From assembly GCF_016595155.1 (NCBI RefSeq), contig NZ_JAENGP010000001.1:281771-345770 (forward strand): a DNA stretch of 64,000 bases, in the 5' to 3' direction. Under the pieces are notes generated by a model. The model had not been told where the DNA came from, did not search any database, and saw only the letters and a program-made list of their open reading frames with translations. The position numbers and the translations under genes are program-made. Positions 36,842 through 45,611 of the stretch are shown here, in pieces (position 1 is the first letter of the stretch; each line of letters opens with the position of its first letter). This DNA comes from Advenella mandrilli. Lineage in GTDB: Bacteria > Pseudomonadota > Gammaproteobacteria > Burkholderiales > Burkholderiaceae_B.

Positions 36842-39358
36842 ATGATTGGAAGATTGGCAATGATACGTATGTTAAATGGGCGGCTTGCCTGGGTATCCTT
36901 CAAGCGTGACTGGAAATCCGGCGAGCTCAAGTTGCTGTTTCTTGCACTGATTATCGCCATTGTTGCCGTCAGTAGCGTGGGCTTCCTGTCTGACAGGGTA
37001 TCACGGGCCCTTGAACGCGATACCGGACAAATGCTGGCCGCAGACCTGTTGCTGGAGTCCGATGAGCCGATCCAGCAAACGCTGCTGGAACGTGCCCGGC
37101 AAGATGGTTTGTTAATGGCGAAAACTTGGCAATTTCCCTCTATGGTGGCAGCGACCGATAAAACCCGATTGGCTTCGGTTAAGGCCGTGAGTGACGCTTA
37201 TCCTTTGCGGGGGGCCCTGAAACTTAAGGCCGGGCATGATACATCCTATGAAAGCGTGCGGGCAGCGCCCGAGACCGGAACGGTGTGGGCCGATGCCCAA
37301 TTATTGCTGCAACTAGAGGTGTTGCCCGGGCAGACCGTCCAGTTGGGCAATAAAACGTTCAAGGTTGAAAAGATCATCGAAAGCGAACCCGACAAGGGCT
37401 TGCAGTTTGTGAACATAGCGCCACGGCTTATGTTGAATGCCGCTGATTTAGAGGCGACCGGGCTGATTGCACCGGGTAGCCGGATTAAATATGCATTACT
37501 GCTGGCTGGCAGTGGCAATGCCGTGGCCAACTACCGTCAATGGCTGGAAACGGCCATTAGCAAGGGACAGCAAATACGCGGGACTGAATCCGTGCGGCCA
37601 GAGGTACGCCAGTCTCTGGACAGGGCCCAGCAGTTTTTTGCCCTGGTGGCCCTGTTAACGGTCCTGATTGCTTGCGTCGCCATTGCCCTGGGTTCACGTC
37701 GCTTTACCAAACGGCATCAGGATGGGGTCGCGGTCATGAGAACGATTGGGGCCTCAGGCAGTCAGGTTCGGCAAATTTTGCTGCTTGAATTTTTGCTGGT
37801 GGCTGTATTTGCTTCTCTGGCCGGGAGTGCGATGGGTTATTTGTTCCATTACTTCCTGCTTTATTTTCTGATGCCCCTGTTGCAAACCGAGTTACCGGCG
37901 GCATCCCTGTTGCCCGCTTTACAGGCTGGTATTGTCGGGGTTGTCCTGTTAATCGGCTTTTCGGTACCCCCGTTGTTGCAGCTAAGCAAGGTGCCACCAC
38001 TTAAAGTCATCCGTCAGGATTTGCAGTTGTTGTCGGCAGGTAAAACAGGGGCTTACCTGCTGGGCGGGCTGGTGTTTATGACTTTGCTCTGGTGGTTTGC
38101 CAAAAGCTTCATACTGGCCCTAATCGTGGGGGCCGGCTTCCTGGTGGCTTTGGGCAGCTTTGCGTTGTCAGCCTGGTGCCTGGTATGGCTAGTGGGCGTG
38201 TTGCGCAAGCGCCTTATGCATAAACCGGTATTGCGCTTTGCGCTGGCCGGCATGGTTAGCCGCAAACAAATGACAATTGTCCAGGTTTGTTCGCTGGCTC
38301 TGGGCCTAATGATTATTCTTTTGCTTGGCCTGATCCGTACCGATCTGCTGGCTGGCTGGCGCAACACCTTGCCCGAGAATGCGCCCAATCGTTTCCTGAT
38401 TAATATTCAGGCTGATCAGCGTCAGCCGGTACAGGCGTTTTTTGAGCACCAGGGATTGTCAACACCTGAACTGGAGCCCATGGTGCGTGGCCGCCTGGTG
38501 CAAATCAATGGCAAGGAAATCACACCCGCTGATTATCGCGAAGAAAGAACACGCCGTCTGGTGCAGCGAGAATTCAACCTGTCTTACTTTGACGAGCTGC
38601 CGCAAAGCAATACGGTTACCCAGGGAAAATGGCTTGACCAGGCAATGCCCGAAGTGTCTTTTGAGCTGGATCTGGCCGAAACCCTGGGGCTTAAATTAAA
38701 TGATCGCCTGGTCTTTGATGTGGCCGGGCAATTGGTGGAAGCTAAAATCACTAGCCTTAGAACGGTGAAATGGGATTCCATGCAGGTTAATTTCTTTGCG
38801 ATTTTGTCGGCCCCATTGCTTGAGAATAAACCCGCGACCTGGATTACCTCATTTCACCTGCCCGAAAATCTGCCGCTGTTTACCCAGGAGCTGGTTAGTC
38901 AATTCCCCAATATTACGGTGTTTGATGTCTCGGGTATATTGGCCCAGCTCGAGTCGGTGCTTTCACAAGTAAGCCTGGCCGTGCAACTGTTGTTTGTCTT
39001 CACTTTTCTGGCCGGCGTGGTAGTGCTGATAGCCGCCTTTTTATCCACTTATGATGAACGTATTTATGAAGCAGCGGTATTGCGTTCGCTGGGGGCGACA
39101 TCGGGGCAGCTTGATCAGGCCCAGCGGCTGGAATTGTTTATTGTTGGCCTGTTTGCAGGCTTACTGGCGGCCACGGCTGCCGTGTTAATTGCGGGCCTGC
39201 TGGCTTATTATGTTTTTGACTTTACCATTAGCTTAAGTTACTGGCCCTGGCTGGTTGGGGTGGCCGTTGGGGTTGCCGCTTCCTCATTAGGGGGTAAAAT
39301 GGCACTTAAAGGTGTTAAAACAACACCTCCTTTACAAGTTTTACGGAGTATGGATTAA
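36842..39358 (+). CDS. FtsX-family ABC transporter permease, YbbP-like
   Basis: The 838-residue protein has an N-terminal membrane segment (about 25-45), a periplasmic domain, a first FtsX-type membrane block (about 255-400 and onward), a second periplasmic domain and a final FtsX block (about 715-835) ending in PPLQVLRSMD. Size and layout match YbbP, thought to act with the ATPase YbbA in moving lipid-like or peptide substrates. No ATPase gene adjoins it, which is unusual. The ATG at 36842 abuts the TSUP stop; an in-frame ATG at 36860 with a GGAAG about nine bases before is an alternative start. Confidence 0.85.
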   Translation: MIGRLAMIRMLNGRLAWVSFKRDWKSGELKLLFLALIIAIVAVSSVGFLSDRVSRALERDTGQMLAADLLLESDEPIQQTLLERARQDGLLMAKTWQFPSMVAATDKTRLASVKAVSDAYPLRGALKLKAGHDTSYESVRAAPETGTVWADAQLLLQLEVLPGQTVQLGNKTFKVEKIIESEPDKGLQFVNIAPRLMLNAADLEATGLIAPGSRIKYALLLAGSGNAVANYRQWLETAISKGQQIRGTESVRPEVRQSLDRAQQFFALVALLTVLIACVAIALGSRRFTKRHQDGVAVMRTIGASGSQVRQILLLEFLLVAVFASLAGSAMGYLFHYFLLYFLMPLLQTELPAASLLPALQAGIVGVVLLIGFSVPPLLQLSKVPPLKVIRQDLQLLSAGKTGAYLLGGLVFMTLLWWFAKSFILALIVGAGFLVALGSFALSAWCLVWLVGVLRKRLMHKPVLRFALAGMVSRKQMTIVQVCSLALGLMIILLLGLIRTDLLAGWRNTLPENAPNRFLINIQADQRQPVQAFFEHQGLSTPELEPMVRGRLVQINGKEITPADYREERTRRLVQREFNLSYFDELPQSNTVTQGKWLDQAMPEVSFELDLAETLGLKLNDRLVFDVAGQLVEAKITSLRTVKWDSMQVNFFAILSAPLLENKPATWITSFHLPENLPLFTQELVSQFPNITVFDVSGILAQLESVLSQVSLAVQLLFVFTFLAGVVVLIAAFLSTYDERIYEAAVLRSLGATSGQLDQAQRLELFIVGLFAGLLAATAAVLIAGLLAYYVFDFTISLSYWPWLVGVAVGVAASSLGGKMALKGVKTTPPLQVLRSMD

Positions 39359-39778
39359 ATGATACGCGTGCAACCTATGGTAGAACCCCTGGATCGTACA
39401 GTCAGTTTTTATGAGCAGATTGGTGGTGAGCAGGGTCTTAAAGACTTGGTGGAACGGTTTTATGACTTGATGGATCTGGAGCCTGAGTTCAAGGAACTGC
39501 GCGATACACATGGTGAGTCGCTTGATAATGCGCGGGAAAAACTGTTCTTGTTCCTGAGCGGTTACCTGGGCGGGCCCGACCGGTATATTTCACAGTTTGG
39601 ACACCCGCGTCTTAAAGCCAGGCATATGCCTTTTTCCATTGGTTCAGTCGAGCGTGACCAGTGGGTGATTTGTATAGGCAGGGCCATGATGGACCAGAAT
39701 ATTCCTGAATCCATTATGGATCCCATGTTGCAGTCTTTCTATGGGGTGGCAGACTGGATGAAAAACCGGGATGACTGA
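39359..39778 (+). CDS. Group II truncated hemoglobin
   Basis: Truncated globins of group II bind O2 and NO at a heme and are tied to NO or oxygen stress. The 139-residue protein has the opening YEQIGGEQGLKDLVERFYDL, B10 Tyr35, the proximal His in GHPRLKARHMPF (His89), and Trp102 at the G8 position typical of group II. The ATG lies directly after the permease stop; an alternative ATG is at 39377. It overlaps the following Kdo kinase gene by eight bases. The NO-responsive nnrS-nsrR pair lies 10 kb away, and no NsrR-like dyad is seen before this string. Confidence 0.93.
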   Translation: MIRVQPMVEPLDRTVSFYEQIGGEQGLKDLVERFYDLMDLEPEFKELRDTHGESLDNAREKLFLFLSGYLGGPDRYISQFGHPRLKARHMPFSIGSVERDQWVICIGRAMMDQNIPESIMDPMLQSFYGVADWMKNRDD

Positions 39779-40496
39779 CACGCTTGGTCAGGTGGTACGG
39801 GTTAAGGCTGGCAACAGTGGCATGCTTTATGATCCCGCTTTTGCGATTGCGCCAGATTTGCGCGTGTTTAAGCCTGGTTTTTATGCAGACCGGGTCCAAC
39901 CGGTTAGTGCGGGGGGACGTAATGCGGCCTGGTTCGTCCATGATCAATGGGGTTATGGGGTTTTACGCCAATATCGTCGTGGCGGGCTGGTGGCCCGTTT
40001 TAACAAGTCGCATTATGTCTGGAACGGGGCTGAAAACACCCGTTCATTTGCTGAATTCAGGCTGTTGCAATACATGCATGCACAGGGCTTGCCCGTACCC
40101 AAGGTGGTTGCCGCCAGTTATGAACGTTCCTGGTGTTTTTACCGGGCTGCCTTAATTACCCAAACGCTACCTAATACCAAACCGCTGGCCAGTGTATTGC
40201 AAGATATGCCCGCCACTGCTGATATCAGCGCCTTGGCGCAGGCCTGTGCACACAGTATTTTTCTGATGCACCGCGCCAATGTATGGCATGCCGATTTAAA
40301 CGCGTTCAATATTCTTGTGGATACCGATAACAAGGCATGGCTGATTGATTTTGACAAGGGCCGGCAACTTGTCATGACTGCTTCATTATGTGACGATAAC
40401 CTGAACCGGCTGAAACGATCCCTGGAAAAAGTATTGCCCCAGCAAGGTTTGGTATTTTGGGAAGACTTGCATCGGTTTTACACAAAAAACCAATGA
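39771..40496 (+). CDS. kdkA: 3-deoxy-D-manno-octulosonic acid kinase
   Basis: KdkA phosphorylates the single Kdo residue of the LPS inner core at position 4, at the cytoplasmic face of the membrane. The 241-residue protein has the kinase-like RRGGLVARFNKSHYVW, the catalytic loop HADLNAFN (173-180) and the metal-binding IDFDKG (192-197), all diagnostic of the KdkA/RfaP family. It overlaps the globin gene by eight bases. A single phosphorylated Kdo is known for Haemophilus and Bordetella LPS, which fits the taxonomic inference. Confidence 0.92.
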   Translation: MTDTLGQVVRVKAGNSGMLYDPAFAIAPDLRVFKPGFYADRVQPVSAGGRNAAWFVHDQWGYGVLRQYRRGGLVARFNKSHYVWNGAENTRSFAEFRLLQYMHAQGLPVPKVVAASYERSWCFYRAALITQTLPNTKPLASVLQDMPATADISALAQACAHSIFLMHRANVWHADLNAFNILVDTDNKAWLIDFDKGRQLVMTASLCDDNLNRLKRSLEKVLPQQGLVFWEDLHRFYTKNQ

Positions 40497-40499
40497 AAA

Positions 40500-40524
40500 A
40501 AATCATTTTTTTATTAAATGATTT
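40500..40524. repeat. AT-rich inverted repeat between kdkA and potF
   Basis: Arms AAATCATTT (40500-40508) and AAATGATTT (40516-40524) flank the loop TTTTATT, four bases after the kdkA stop and 40 bases before potF. It is too AT-rich for a strong terminator. It may be an operator for the potFGHI operon or a weak terminator. Confidence 0.5.
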
Positions 40525-40564
40525 ATGATTCTCTTTTTTACACTGTTTAGGAGTCGAGTGCGAT

Positions 40565-41668
40565 ATGAAAATGCAATTCGTTCGTAAATTGGCCGTTGCT
40601 GCATTGTCCTTGTCTGTGTCGGGTGTTGCCCTGGCAGCAGAAGAAAAGGTGCTGAACGTTTACAACTGGGCCGAGTACACGGCTCCTGACACAATTCCCG
40701 GTTTTGAAAAACAAACGGGTATCAAGGTACGTTACGACACTTATGACACTAACGATATCCTGCAGGCAAAACTGTTAACCGGCAACTCGGGCTATGACGT
40801 GGTGGTGCCTTCCACCCATTACGCGGCACGCCAAGTCCAGGGCGGCCTGTTTCAGAAACTGGATAAATCCAAAATCCCCAATTTGAAAAATCTTGATCCG
40901 GCCATTATGGATCTGGTGGCCCAGGTTGACCCGGACAATGAATACCTGGTGCCATGGGGTTACGGTACCAATGGCCTGGGTTATAACGTGACCAAGGCCA
41001 AAGAAATTTTAGGTGAAAATGCCGACTTGGCCAATTGGGATAACCTGTTTAAGCCCGAGATCGCACAAAAATTCCAGTCTTGTGGTATTTCCATGCTAGA
41101 TGAAGCGGCCCAGGTGTTTCCGGCCGTTTTGCATTACATGGGCAAAGACCCGAACAGCAGCAAGCCCGAAGATTATCGTGAGGCCCTTGAGGTCCTGAAA
41201 AAAATCCGTCCTTACATCCGTCAGTTCAGTTCATCGGGGTTTATTGATGAACTGGCTTCCGGTGACCTGTGTATGGTGTATGGTTTTTCGGGGGATGTCA
41301 TGATTGCGGCTAGTCGTGCCAAAGAAGCCGGTAAGGTTTTTGAGATTGATTATTTCATCCCGCAGGGTGGGGCACCGGCCTGGTTTGACACCATGGCCAT
41401 TCCCAAAGATGCACCGCATCCCGAAAATGCCATGGCATTTATTAATTATATTGAAACGCCCGAAGTGCATGCTGCGATTACCAATGTCATGTTTTATCCC
41501 AATGCCAATAAAGAGGCACGCAATTTCGTGAATAAGGATATTGCCGACAATCCCATGATTTACCCAGGCGAAGAGGTGGCCAAAACCCTTTTTGTCATTA
41601 AGGCCCAGCCCATGAATATTGCCCGCTTGCAAACACGCTTGTGGGCAGAGCTCAAATCCGGTAAATAA
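40565..41668 (+). CDS. potF: Putrescine/polyamine ABC transporter, periplasmic binding protein
   Basis: PotF captures putrescine (or a related polyamine) in the periplasm for the PotGHI importer. The 367-residue protein has a signal peptide ending in GVALA, with cleavage likely after residue 24. The mature protein starts EEKVLNVYNWAEYTAPDTIP, the hallmark of polyamine-binding proteins, and has YDVVVPSTHYAARQVQGGLF. Length is typical for PotF/SpuD. It is the first gene of potF-potG-potH-potI, with potG starting two bases after its stop. Confidence 0.95.
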   Translation: MKMQFVRKLAVAALSLSVSGVALAAEEKVLNVYNWAEYTAPDTIPGFEKQTGIKVRYDTYDTNDILQAKLLTGNSGYDVVVPSTHYAARQVQGGLFQKLDKSKIPNLKNLDPAIMDLVAQVDPDNEYLVPWGYGTNGLGYNVTKAKEILGENADLANWDNLFKPEIAQKFQSCGISMLDEAAQVFPAVLHYMGKDPNSSKPEDYREALEVLKKIRPYIRQFSSSGFIDELASGDLCMVYGFSGDVMIAASRAKEAGKVFEIDYFIPQGGAPAWFDTMAIPKDAPHPENAMAFINYIETPEVHAAITNVMFYPNANKEARNFVNKDIADNPMIYPGEEVAKTLFVIKAQPMNIARLQTRLWAELKSGK

Positions 41669-41670
41669 GC

Positions 41671-42795
41671 ATGTCAGAAGTACGCCATCCTGCGGCAGTC
41701 GACAACATTGAAGAGTTCGTCAAGCTGGTTGATGTTGTCAAGATTTTTGGTGATACCGTTGCCGTCAAGTCGGTGAACCTGTCCGTGCGCCGTAACGAGA
41801 TTTTTGCCCTGCTGGGCAGTTCGGGTTGCGGCAAATCCACCCTGTTAAGGATGCTGGCCGGGTTTGAACAACCCACTTCAGGGCAAATCCTGCTTGATGG
41901 GGTGGATATCGCGGGCATTGCGCCGTACAAACGCCCGGTTAACATGATGTTTCAATCGTACGCGCTGTTTCCGCACATGACGGTTGAAGATAATGTGGCA
42001 TTTGGCCTGAAGCAGGAAGGCATTGCGCGTAATGAAATCCATGACCGGGTTTTTGCTGCGCTTGACCTGGTGCAGATGGCGGCTTATTCAAGACGCAAGC
42101 CCGGCCAACTCTCGGGCGGGCAGCAGCAACGGGTGGCGTTGGCCCGCAGCCTGGTCAAGCGACCCAAACTGTTATTGCTTGATGAACCCATGTCGGCCCT
42201 GGACAAACAAATCCGCCAAAAAACCCAAATCGAATTGGTAAAAATCCTTGATCAGGTAGGCGTAACCTGCATCATGGTCACGCACGATCAGGAAGAAGCC
42301 ATGACGATGGCCAACCGCCTGGCCGTCATGACCGATGGGCAAATTGTGCAATGCGGCACGCCACACGATGTGTATACCTTCCCCAATTCGCAATTTGTGG
42401 CCAGTTTTATTGGCTCTACCAATATATTTACCGGTGAAATTGTGGTCGATGAGCCCGATCACGTCCTGATTGAAAGCGACGAATTGATGCGTCCCATGTA
42501 TGTGAATCATGGCGTTAGCGAACCCTTGGGCATGGACATTTATGTTTCTATTCGTCCCGAACAGATTCGGGTGTTACGTGAGCAGCCCGACGATGAGACC
42601 AATGTGGGGCATGGTATGGTGACTCACTTGGCCTGGATGGGCAGTTACGCCCTGTACCAGATCCGCCTGGATTCGGGCAAGGTCATAGAGGCCAGTGTGC
42701 CCAGTATCAAGCTTACCCAGGAAGATGCGCCCGGGGTTGATGATGAGGTTTATGTAACCTGGGGGCCCGATAGCGGTACGGTATTGCCAGCATGA
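41671..42795 (+). CDS. potG: Polyamine ABC transporter ATPase
   Basis: PotG powers polyamine import. The 374-residue protein has Walker [10 protein letters not shown] at 49-57, the Q-loop in [20 protein letters not shown], the signature [15 protein letters not shown], Walker [13 protein letters not shown], and a C-terminal TOBE-type regulatory domain. It overlaps potH by four bases, so ATPase and permease are translationally coupled. Confidence 0.96.
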   Translation: MSEVRHPAAVDNIEEFVKLVDVVKIFGDTVAVKSVNLSVRRNEIFALLGSSGCGKSTLLRMLAGFEQPTSGQILLDGVDIAGIAPYKRPVNMMFQSYALFPHMTVEDNVAFGLKQEGIARNEIHDRVFAALDLVQMAAYSRRKPGQLSGGQQQRVALARSLVKRPKLLLLDEPMSALDKQIRQKTQIELVKILDQVGVTCIMVTHDQEEAMTMANRLAVMTDGQIVQCGTPHDVYTFPNSQFVASFIGSTNIFTGEIVVDEPDHVLIESDELMRPMYVNHGVSEPLGMDIYVSIRPEQIRVLREQPDDETNVGHGMVTHLAWMGSYALYQIRLDSGKVIEASVPSIKLTQEDAPGVDDEVYVTWGPDSGTVLPA

Positions 42796-43697
42796 AGATA
42801 GCCGCCCTTAAAAGGTTTTTGCCTTCACAAAATGCCCTGGCCATTTTGCCGCCTTACTTATGGTTGGTAATTTGTCTGTTGGTGCCTTTTTTCATTGTCC
42901 TGAAGATCAGTTTTGCGGAATCCACGTTTGGCATTCCCCCGTACTCTTCATTAATTGAAATTAAGGATGGGGTTGTCAGGCTGGCTTTGCACCTGGAAGG
43001 CTATATTCTGTTGCTCACCGACAGTATTTTTGTGGGTGCCTACCTGAATTCCCTGAAAATGGCCGCCGTCACAACGATATGCTGCCTATTGATTGGCTAT
43101 CCAATGGCGTATCATATTGCGCGTTCGTCACCTAAAGCGCGCAACCTGTTAATGCTGGCGGTTATCTTGCCATTCTGGACATCTTTATTGTTGCGGGTTT
43201 ATGCCTGGGTGGGCATTTTGCGTAATGAGGGCTTATTGAACAATTTTTTGTTATGGACAGGAGTCATCAGTACACCACTTGAAATTTACCGTACCGATAT
43301 CGCTGTTTATATTGGCCTGGTTTATTCTTACCTGCCTTTTTTTATCCTGCCACTGTATACCAACCTGATCAAGCTCGACCAGCGTTTGCTGGATGCTGCC
43401 TACGATTTGGGCGCCAGGCCATGGCAGGCCTTTTTGAAAATTACCCTTCCGCTTTCCAAACCCGGGGTGATTGCCGGTGCGATGCTGGTTTTTATCCCTT
43501 CGGTGGGGGAATATGTGATTCCAGAGTTGCTGGGAGGCACCAATACTTACATGATTGGACGTGTCATGTGGGATCAGTATTTTACCGATGCAAACTGGCC
43601 GGTTGCAGCGGCAGTGGCCATTGCCATGATTTTGCTGTTGTTGGTGCCATTGGCGATATTTCAGTACAGCCAGTCTAAAGAAACCAGTGTCCAATGA
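42792..43697 (+). CDS. potH: Polyamine ABC transporter permease
   Basis: PotH is one of the two inner-membrane permeases of the polyamine importer. The 301-residue protein has six membrane segments and the EAA-loop region (LDAAYDLGARPWQAFLKITLPLSKPG) that docks on PotG. FIPSVGEYVIPELLGGTNTYMIG is conserved in PotH/PotB. The start overlaps the potG stop by four bases, and potI follows seven bases after the stop. Confidence 0.95.
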   Translation: MKIAALKRFLPSQNALAILPPYLWLVICLLVPFFIVLKISFAESTFGIPPYSSLIEIKDGVVRLALHLEGYILLLTDSIFVGAYLNSLKMAAVTTICCLLIGYPMAYHIARSSPKARNLLMLAVILPFWTSLLLRVYAWVGILRNEGLLNNFLLWTGVISTPLEIYRTDIAVYIGLVYSYLPFFILPLYTNLIKLDQRLLDAAYDLGARPWQAFLKITLPLSKPGVIAGAMLVFIPSVGEYVIPELLGGTNTYMIGRVMWDQYFTDANWPVAAAVAIAMILLLLVPLAIFQYSQSKETSVQ

Positions 43698-43704
43698 GGA
43701 AATA

Positions 43705-44532
43705 ATGTTTAAACAAGGTATTTTCTTCAAATGGTTTTTTCTGGGCATCGGATTCCTGTTTTTGTATATTCCGATTCTTAGCCTGATTGTTTTTTCTTTC
43801 AATGATTCGGCGCTGGCCTCTTCTTGGTCGGGCTTTTCTTTACGCTGGTATAAAAGCCTGTTCCAGGACCAGGCATTGCTAAGTGCTGCCTGGCTGTCCC
43901 TTAAAATTGCGGTTCTCACGGCCTCCGCCGCCGTGATCATTGGCACCTGGGCTGGTTATGTCCTGGTACGTAAGGGGCACTTCAAAGGCATCGGGCTGTA
44001 TATCGGTATGCTGAATGCGCCCTTGGTGATTCCCGATGTGATTCTGGGTATTTCCCTTCTGCTCATGATTGTTGAGATCAGGAATATCACCGGGTTTCCG
44101 GCCAGTAACGGGATTTTTACCATTTGGCTGGGGCATGTTACGCTTTGCGTGGCCTATGTGTCGGTGGTTATTGCTTCCCGGGTACGGGAACTTGACCGTT
44201 CACTTGAAGAAGCGGCCCTGGACTTGGGGGCCACGCCCTTGAAAGTGTTTTTTTCTATCACCCTGCCACTGATTGCCCCAGCCTTGGTGGCTGCATGGCT
44301 GCTGGCGTTTACACTGTCACTGGATGATGTAGTTATTGCGTCGTTTTTAAATGGCCCTGGGTACACAACCTTGCCCATCGAAGTGTTTTCGCGGGTCAGG
44401 CTGGGTATCAAACCAGAGGTCAATGCCCTGGCTACTCTATTTATTGTATTGGTAGGCGTGTTTGTTATTATTGCCAACCGCCTTCAAACAGGAACCACAA
44501 GAAATGAAAACAATATCGATTTACGGTCTTAA
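43705..44532 (+). CDS. potI: Polyamine ABC transporter permease
   Basis: PotI is the partner permease of PotH. I place the start at the ATG at 43705 (275 residues), with GAGGA just before it; an in-frame GTG at 43687 would overlap potH. It has six membrane segments and the EAA loop (LEEAALDLGATPLKVFFSIT), followed by LSLDDVVIASFLNGPGYTTL, which is typical of PotC/PotI. Its 3' end overlaps the next gene by 29 bases. Confidence 0.95.
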   Translation: MFKQGIFFKWFFLGIGFLFLYIPILSLIVFSFNDSALASSWSGFSLRWYKSLFQDQALLSAAWLSLKIAVLTASAAVIIGTWAGYVLVRKGHFKGIGLYIGMLNAPLVIPDVILGISLLLMIVEIRNITGFPASNGIFTIWLGHVTLCVAYVSVVIASRVRELDRSLEEAALDLGATPLKVFFSITLPLIAPALVAAWLLAFTLSLDDVVIASFLNGPGYTTLPIEVFSRVRLGIKPEVNALATLFIVLVGVFVIIANRLQTGTTRNENNIDLRS

Positions 44533-44860
44533 AAATTGCAGCACCTGCACGAAAGCCATTAAATGGTTGCAGGCTAATGATTATGCGGTTGAATTCATCG
44601 ATTACCGTACCAACCCGATTGATGCGGCCAGGTTGCAGCAATGGGCACCCTTGGTGGGGGGCTGGGAAAAACTGATTAACCGTGCTTCCATGACCTGGCG
44701 CAATTTGCCTGCCGACAGAAAAACCCCAGCCACTGATGAGCAATGGCTGGCCATCGCGGCCGAATTCCCTTCAGCCATAAAACGACCGATTGCGGTGACG
44801 CATGATGGCCAGGTCTTCCTGGGGTTTTCCGAAAAAAATTATGCGCTGCAGTTTAAGTAA
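44504..44860 (+). CDS. ArsC/Spx/YffB-family thioredoxin-fold protein
   Basis: The 118-residue protein starts MKTISIYGLKNCSTCTKAIK, with a CxxC at the N-terminal active site, then VEFIDYRTNPID and the RP-type segment IKRPIAVTHDGQVFLGFSE, which marks the ArsC/Spx family. It is closest in layout to YffB-like proteins of unknown role; no arsenic genes are nearby, so arsenate reductase is not assigned. The start ATG at 44504 lies inside potI (29-base overlap), with AGGA about ten bases before. Two genes of unlike function being coupled is odd. Confidence 0.88.
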   Translation: MKTISIYGLKNCSTCTKAIKWLQANDYAVEFIDYRTNPIDAARLQQWAPLVGGWEKLINRASMTWRNLPADRKTPATDEQWLAIAAEFPSAIKRPIAVTHDGQVFLGFSEKNYALQFK

Positions 44861-44871
44861 AGGGTAAAAAA

Positions 44872-45546
44872 ATGTTAAGTCAAAATGAGTTGAAACAGCA
44901 GGTGGCCAAGGCGGCTGTTGAGTATATCCGCCCATTCCTGGGCTCTGGCGTCGTCGTGGGGGTGGGCACCGGTTCAACGGCCGATTTGTTTATTGATCAC
45001 CTGGCCGGTTTTAAGGCGCAATTCAAGGCGGCGGCGGCAAGCTCTGAGCGAAGTGCGCAACGCCTGGCCGGTTTGGGCATTCCCGTGCTGGATCTTAATG
45101 AAGTTCAAGGCATGCCGGTTTATGTCGATGGTGCCGATGAAATCAATGCGCGCCTGCAAATGATCAAGGGCGGGGGCGGGGCCCTGACCCGGGAAAAAAT
45201 AGTGGCTTCGGTGGCCGAACAGTTTGTTTGTATTGCCGATGAGTCTAAAGTGGTGGACAGACTAGGCAAATTTTCCATTCCTCTTGAAGTCATTCCCATG
45301 GCGGTTAATGCGGTTGCCCGGAAAATACAGGCGCTGGGTGGCAATCCGGTTTTACGGGCGGGGTTTGTGACCGATAATGGAAATCCGATTCTGGATGTGG
45401 CTGGTTTTAGTCTTGATGATGCCGCTGACATGGAGGCCATTATGAATAATGTACCCGGTGTTGTAACATGTGGTTTATTTGCCATTTCTCCTGCAAGCGT
45501 TGCATTGATTGCCACTCAGCAGGGAATCAGGACAATGAAGGCTTAG
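44872..45546 (+). CDS. rpiA: Ribose-5-phosphate isomerase A
   Basis: RpiA interconverts ribose-5-phosphate and ribulose-5-phosphate in the pentose phosphate pathway. The 224-residue protein has GVVVGVGTGSTADLFID near the N-terminus, YVDGADEIN with the catalytic acids, and the KGGGGALTREKIVAS lysine loop. Length matches E. coli RpiA (219). The stop TAG overlaps by one base a Pho box belonging to phoU downstream. Confidence 0.97.
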   Translation: MLSQNELKQQVAKAAVEYIRPFLGSGVVVGVGTGSTADLFIDHLAGFKAQFKAAAASSERSAQRLAGLGIPVLDLNEVQGMPVYVDGADEINARLQMIKGGGGALTREKIVASVAEQFVCIADESKVVDRLGKFSIPLEVIPMAVNAVARKIQALGGNPVLRAGFVTDNGNPILDVAGFSLDDAADMEAIMNNVPGVVTCGLFAISPASVALIATQQGIRTMKA

Positions 45547-45579
45547 TGTCATATTTGTGTCATTAAACCTTCTTAAAAT
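45546..45579 (+). promoter_or_regulatory. Pho box and -10 of the phoU promoter
   Basis: Two direct repeats GTGTCAT (45546-45552 and 45557-45563) are separated by ATTT, matching the PhoB box of two CTGTCAT-type heptamers with a four-base AT spacer. Ten bases later comes TAAAAT (45574-45579), one mismatch from the -10 consensus and at the expected distance for PhoB-activated promoters. The phoU ATG is 32 bases further on. Confidence 0.85.
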
Positions 45580-45611
45580 CATTTCATTCTTCTTTTTAAA
45601 CAGGTGCAGGT

